From NCBI RefSeq assembly GCF_004349265.1, contig NZ_SMFL01000001.1:806001-870000 (forward strand): a DNA stretch of 64,000 nucleotides, given 5' to 3'. Position numbers and translations under genes: made by a program. Within the stretch, counting starts at the first letter, position 1; each line of letters begins with the position of its first letter. The stretch comes from Dyadobacter psychrotolerans. Lineage in GTDB: Bacteria; Bacteroidota; Bacteroidia; Cytophagales; Spirosomataceae. The notes under the pieces are model-generated. The model ran no database searches, was not told where the DNA came from, and worked only from the letters and a program-made list of their open reading frames with translations. Shown here piece after piece: positions 61,097 to 64,000 of the stretch.

Positions 61097-61104
61097 TACT
61101 TTTG
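61097..61104 (+). promoter_or_regulatory. -7 element of rlpA
   Basis: TACTTTTG fits TAnnTTTG and lies 95 bases before the rlpA ATG; no clear -33 is visible. Two hairpins follow in the leader. Confidence 0.45.
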
Positions 61105-61110
61105 AAATTC

Positions 61111-61175
61111 TGTGACTTCGTTTTCAAGTCTGTCACAAGTTTTAGAAGTAAAATAAGGTTACTTAAACCTTATTT
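61111..61175 (+). promoter_or_regulatory. Two leader hairpins before rlpA
   Basis: First, an imperfect hairpin between TGTGAC (61111-61116) and GTCACA (61132-61137). Second, a perfect 10-bp stem AAATAAGGTT (61151-61160) and AACCTTATTT (61166-61175) with loop ACTTA. The second could act as a weak attenuator or a processing site. Confidence 0.35.
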
Positions 61176-61198
61176 ATGTTCCATCAAAACCCTCAGAT

Positions 61199-61666
61199 AT
61201 GACTTATCCTCGGATTCTGATTCTCTTCCTTTTTGCCCTTGCCTGGCAGCCCGATACATTTGCTCAGGTATCGCTTGGTAAAACGGAAACCGGACGCGCC
61301 TCCTATTACTCAAGTCGCTTTCATGGCCGAAAAACTTCTTTCGGAGAAATACATAAAAGCACAGAGCTTTCCGCAGCGCATCGCTCCTACCCGCATAATA
61401 CGATGCTTGAAATCACGAATTTGGATAATGACAAAAAAGTAATTGTTCGTGTAAACGACAGAGGGCCTTATTCAAAAAGCCGCCTTGTAGATATCAGTAA
61501 AGAAGCCGCCAACGTTTTAGGTATTGTTGCCAAAGGAATCGGGAACGTTGCAGTTCGTGTTGTGGGAATGGAAGGAATGGTTCTGCTCGACAAGGATGAA
61601 GAAATAGATCCGTCGTCCGGTAAGATAATGGCGATGAAAAATAAGGTAAAAGCACTAATTAAATAA
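61199..61666 (+). CDS. rlpA: RlpA-like septal-ring lytic transglycosylase
   Basis: A 155-residue exported double-psi beta-barrel protein. The signal peptide is MTYPRILILFLFALAWQPDTFAQ. The catalytic core shows GRASYYSSRFHGRKTSFGE, AAHRSYPHNTMLEITN and VRVNDRGPYSKSRLVDIS (catalytic Asp). There is no SPOR domain, as in short RlpA forms, and no lipobox cysteine. RlpA cleaves denuded glycan strands of peptidoglycan. It is followed four bases later by the DUF58 gene and is likely co-transcribed. Confidence 0.92.
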   Translation: MTYPRILILFLFALAWQPDTFAQVSLGKTETGRASYYSSRFHGRKTSFGEIHKSTELSAAHRSYPHNTMLEITNLDNDKKVIVRVNDRGPYSKSRLVDISKEAANVLGIVAKGIGNVAVRVVGMEGMVLLDKDEEIDPSSGKIMAMKNKVKALIK

Positions 61667-61670
61667 CCCT

Positions 61671-62585
61671 ATGAGCGTCAGAGAACTGGATTTAACGAAA
61701 GTAAGAGCATTCGGGAATCTGGAATTTCTGGCAAAACAATTAGTCGAAGGTTTTATAACCGGGCTTCATAAATCTCCGTTTCACGGCTTCTCCGTTGAAT
61801 TTGCAGAACATCAGTTGTACAATACCGGCGAATCGACCAGGTACATTGACTGGAAAGTTTTCGCAAAATCTGACCGGCTTTACACAAAACGTTACGAAGA
61901 AGAAACAAACCTGCGTTGCCATATTTTAATAGACACATCTTCGTCTATGTATTATCCGGCAGCAGATTTTGGCAAAATGACCTTTAGTGTCATGGCTGCT
62001 GCCAGTATCACCTACTTACTTCAAAAACAAAAAGACGCGGTTAGCCTGTGTACTTTCTCAGAAAACATTGAAGTACAAACAGCCGTAAAATCTACGCCTT
62101 CCCATGTTCACAAGATCATGCTGGAACTGAATAATCTGCTAAAAAGCGAAAAACCTATGCAGAAAACCTCCGTTGCTACGGTTCTTCATCAGATTGCAGA
62201 AAAAATTCACAAACGCTCTCTTGTTGTCATTTTCAGCGATATGTTCGATAACCTGGAAGAGGCCGACCGCATTTTTTCAGCCTTACAGCATTTACGCCAC
62301 AACCTGCATGAAGTGCTTCTTTTTCATGTAACAGATAAAAAAACCGAGGAAACTTTCGCTTTTGAAAACCGTCCTTACGAATTTATTGATCTTGAAACAG
62401 GAGAAAAGATAAAGGTGCAGCCCGACCAGGTCAGAGAATCATATCAGAAATTTGTGGGAGACTTTTATCAAAAACTTAAACTGAAATGTGGTCAGTATAA
62501 AATCGACTTTATTGACGCTGATATTGCACAAGGCTTCGATCCGATCCTGATGGCATATTTGGTAAAGCACTCGAAAATGAGATAA
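61671..62585 (+). CDS. DUF58 domain protein (MoxR-associated, vWA-like)
   Basis: A 304-residue cytoplasmic protein. The DUF58 core GFSVEFAEHQLYNTGESTRYIDWKVFAKSDRLYTKRYEEET is at about 40-80. It is followed by a von Willebrand A-like fold with HILIDTSSSMYY (metal-site-like DxSxS near 86-90) and VVIFSDMFD. These proteins normally work with MoxR AAA ATPases in envelope or stress functions; no MoxR gene is in the window. It follows rlpA by four bases. Confidence 0.92.
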   Translation: MSVRELDLTKVRAFGNLEFLAKQLVEGFITGLHKSPFHGFSVEFAEHQLYNTGESTRYIDWKVFAKSDRLYTKRYEEETNLRCHILIDTSSSMYYPAADFGKMTFSVMAAASITYLLQKQKDAVSLCTFSENIEVQTAVKSTPSHVHKIMLELNNLLKSEKPMQKTSVATVLHQIAEKIHKRSLVVIFSDMFDNLEEADRIFSALQHLRHNLHEVLLFHVTDKKTEETFAFENRPYEFIDLETGEKIKVQPDQVRESYQKFVGDFYQKLKLKCGQYKIDFIDADIAQGFDPILMAYLVKHSKMR

Positions 62586-62635
62586 ATTTTTAAGACCTTT
62601 GACCGAAATCCCTGTCAATTCTTTCAGTCAACGTA

Positions 62636-63784
62636 ATGAAAAGGTCCTTCTTCATTTCATATATTATTTGCCTGTCCGTTCTGATTTTTGCAGGATGCCA
62701 GTCAGCAAAAAAATCATTAAAGCGCGGCAATTTCGATGATTCCGTACTTCGGGCCGTTGACAAGTTAAAAGACAGTCCAACGCATTCTTCATCCATCGAT
62801 ATTCTTAAGCAGGCCTATCCGGCGGCGCTTGCACAGCATAAAGAAGATATTAAAAACAGCCTTGCTTCTGCAGACCAGTTTGTCTGGGAGCAGCGCATCA
62901 GTTCCTACACAACCCTGAACAAATTGTACAAAGCAATTAGTCAATGCAGCACATGCATGAAAATAACAAATGCCCAAAGCTTCGAAAATGAAGAACAAAG
63001 TGCAAGGAAAAATGCTGCGGGAATTCGTTACCAGCAGGCAGAAAAGTTATTAGCCGAAGGAGATCGGGAAAGTGCGCGAAAAGCATATGACCACCTGGAG
63101 AAGGCCGATGTTATCATTCCCGGTTTTATGGATGTAAATAAAAAACTGGATCTGGCTTATGAAATTGCTTCATTTAAAGTTGTGGTTGAGCAGGTTACGG
63201 TCACCTCAAAACTTTATAAACTGAGCAATGAATATTTTCAGGACCGGGTAGATGAGTTCCTTCGGACCAACAAACGGCTTAACAAGTTTGTGCGGTTTTA
63301 CACGCCCAGGGAAGCAGCCGATTACAAATTGCAGCCGGACCATGTAATCACTTTGCAGTTTGATGATTTTGTGGTTGGACAAACGCTTCTTGAAAAAGAT
63401 ACTGAAACCGTAACCAGCAAAGACAGCGTTAAAGTGGGCGAAAAATCCATTGGCCGGTCCAAGGTACCTGTTTATGATAAAGTGACGGCGAAATTGACCC
63501 AAAATCGAAAAACCGTTCATTCAGCCGGACTGATGGATATGCAGATCCGTGACTTCAGAACCAAGCGAACTGTGGATCAGGAGAAATTCAAAGGTGAATA
63601 TAACTGGATGTGTGAATGGTCGAACTTCAATGGCGATGAGCGGGCACTTACGGATGCTCAGCTCAAACTGTGTAAAAGTCAGGAATTGCTCCCACCACCT
63701 CCGCAGCAGCTGTTTGTTGAATTCAGCAAACCACTTTACGATAGATTGACGAACAAGTTACGAAGCTTTTACGCGAAATATTAA
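62636..63784 (+). CDS. Predicted lipoprotein with TPR-like region, function unknown
   Basis: A 382-residue protein with a lipoprotein signal (MKRSFFISYIICLSVLIFAGC, Cys21). The N-terminal half is helical and repeat-like (KKSLKRGNFDDSVLRAVDKLKD, AEKLLAEGDRESARKAYDHLEKAD), suggesting TPR-type packing. The C-terminal half is strand-rich, with KVPVYDKVTAKLTQNRKTVHSAGLMDMQIRDF. A YLNPTYPE-like motif is not seen. It is the third gene in line after rlpA and DUF58 and probably belongs to that envelope operon. I do not recognise a named family. Confidence 0.8.
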   Translation: MKRSFFISYIICLSVLIFAGCQSAKKSLKRGNFDDSVLRAVDKLKDSPTHSSSIDILKQAYPAALAQHKEDIKNSLASADQFVWEQRISSYTTLNKLYKAISQCSTCMKITNAQSFENEEQSARKNAAGIRYQQAEKLLAEGDRESARKAYDHLEKADVIIPGFMDVNKKLDLAYEIASFKVVVEQVTVTSKLYKLSNEYFQDRVDEFLRTNKRLNKFVRFYTPREAADYKLQPDHVITLQFDDFVVGQTLLEKDTETVTSKDSVKVGEKSIGRSKVPVYDKVTAKLTQNRKTVHSAGLMDMQIRDFRTKRTVDQEKFKGEYNWMCEWSNFNGDERALTDAQLKLCKSQELLPPPPQQLFVEFSKPLYDRLTNKLRSFYAKY

Positions 63785-63787
63785 GCG

Positions 63788-63820
63788 AGACTTTCCAAGT
63801 CTTAGAGACTTGGAAAGTCT
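63788..63820. repeat. Perfect 14-bp palindrome filling a convergent gap
   Basis: AGACTTTCCAAGTC (63788-63801) and GACTTGGAAAGTCT (63807-63820) flank TTAGA. It occupies nearly all of the 38 bases between the lipoprotein and radA stop codons. It lacks T-runs. It may be a REP-like repeat doubling as a transcription barrier. Confidence 0.75.
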
Positions 63821-63822
63821 GT

Positions 63823-64000
63823 TTACTGATTCAAAAACAAATCCATAAAGAGCTGATCCAGATGCGCAACCGGAACGATCCTGATTTTAGATCTTTCCAG
63901 ATCCAGGCCTTTGCTGTTGTATTTTGAAATATAAATTTTTTTAAACCCAAGTTTTTCAGCTTCCGTAATCCGGCTTTCGATGCGGTTAACTGCTCTCACT
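63823..64000 (-). CDS. radA: RadA DNA repair protein, C-terminal end (partial)
   Basis: The frame enters from the right edge and stops at TAA 63825-63823, giving 59 residues. RAVNRIESRITEAEKLGFKK, IYISKYNSKGL and KIRIVPVAHLDQLF match the Lon-like C-terminal domain of RadA/Sms, a branch-migration helicase of homologous recombination. The rest of the gene lies outside the window. Confidence 0.85.
   Translation of the reverse strand, partial: VRAVNRIESRITEAEKLGFKKIYISKYNSKGLDLERSKIRIVPVAHLDQLFMDLFLNQ

Overview
The window reads as a chromosomal segment of a Gram-negative Bacteroidota bacterium, most likely a Cytophagales/Spirosomataceae species close to Dyadobacter. The basis is two SusC/SusD pairs, several CarboxypepD_reg-fused TonB receptors, DUF4302, DUF4374, DUF5103, DUF3276 (PUR-like) and Lys/Ala-rich histone-like proteins, ORF6N genes, and Bacteroidota-type promoters (TTTG, about 19 bp, TAnnTTTG). 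No rRNA, tRNA, CRISPR array, insertion sequence or prophage was recognised. The species assignment is inference.

Region by region. (1) 1-3090: the end of a probable GH92 glycosidase, an aldo/keto reductase, and a PQQ-type soluble sugar dehydrogenase next to a mono-haem cytochrome c that could take its electrons. (2) 3100-14610: an iron/siderophore uptake block with two tandem paralogous TonB siderophore receptors sharing a duplicated promoter and leader, a DUF4374-like lipoprotein, a third TonB receptor, and a divergent operon of two small membrane proteins and a PepSY-type membrane protein (probable ferri-siderophore reductase). (3) 14700-28600: mixed housekeeping and accessory genes: FGGY kinase, small secreted and membrane proteins, metallophosphoesterase, DinB-like protein, a GT2/PhyH-dioxygenase/polytopic membrane protein group, a second aldo/keto reductase, PgeF, a lamin-tail surface protein, a histone-H1-like protein, a SpoU methyltransferase and a LuxR response regulator. 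(4) 28880-41510: a surface-polysaccharide region with WecB-type epimerase, nucleotide-sugar dehydrogenase, Wzx-like flippase, GT4 and GT2 glycosyltransferases, two FkbM methyltransferases, two further SAM-fold proteins, a GNAT/FemAB-like gene with no normal start codon, and a frameshifted ORF6N gene. (5) 41650-53490: two SusC/SusD nutrient-uptake loci facing each other, the second with an HExxH lipoprotein and a DUF4302 lipoprotein. (6) 53840-64000: Met8-like siroheme enzyme behind hicB and a frameshifted hicA, ABC-F ATPase, Uma2 protein, DUF5103 protein, YchF, PUR-like protein, RlpA, DUF58, a lipoprotein and the 3' end of radA.

Working together: outer-membrane TonB receptors and SusCD pairs import iron chelates and glycans or peptides, with periplasmic and inner-membrane partners alongside. 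The polysaccharide genes plausibly make a UDP-ManNAc- or uronate-containing surface glycan exported by the flippase. The most unusual material is non-coding or broken. It includes two families of palindromic intergenic elements, an ORF6N gene with look-alike palindromes upstream and inside it, an orphan terminator suggesting a small RNA, overlapping divergent promoters, a probable leaderless ABC-F mRNA, and two one-base homopolymer frameshifts.
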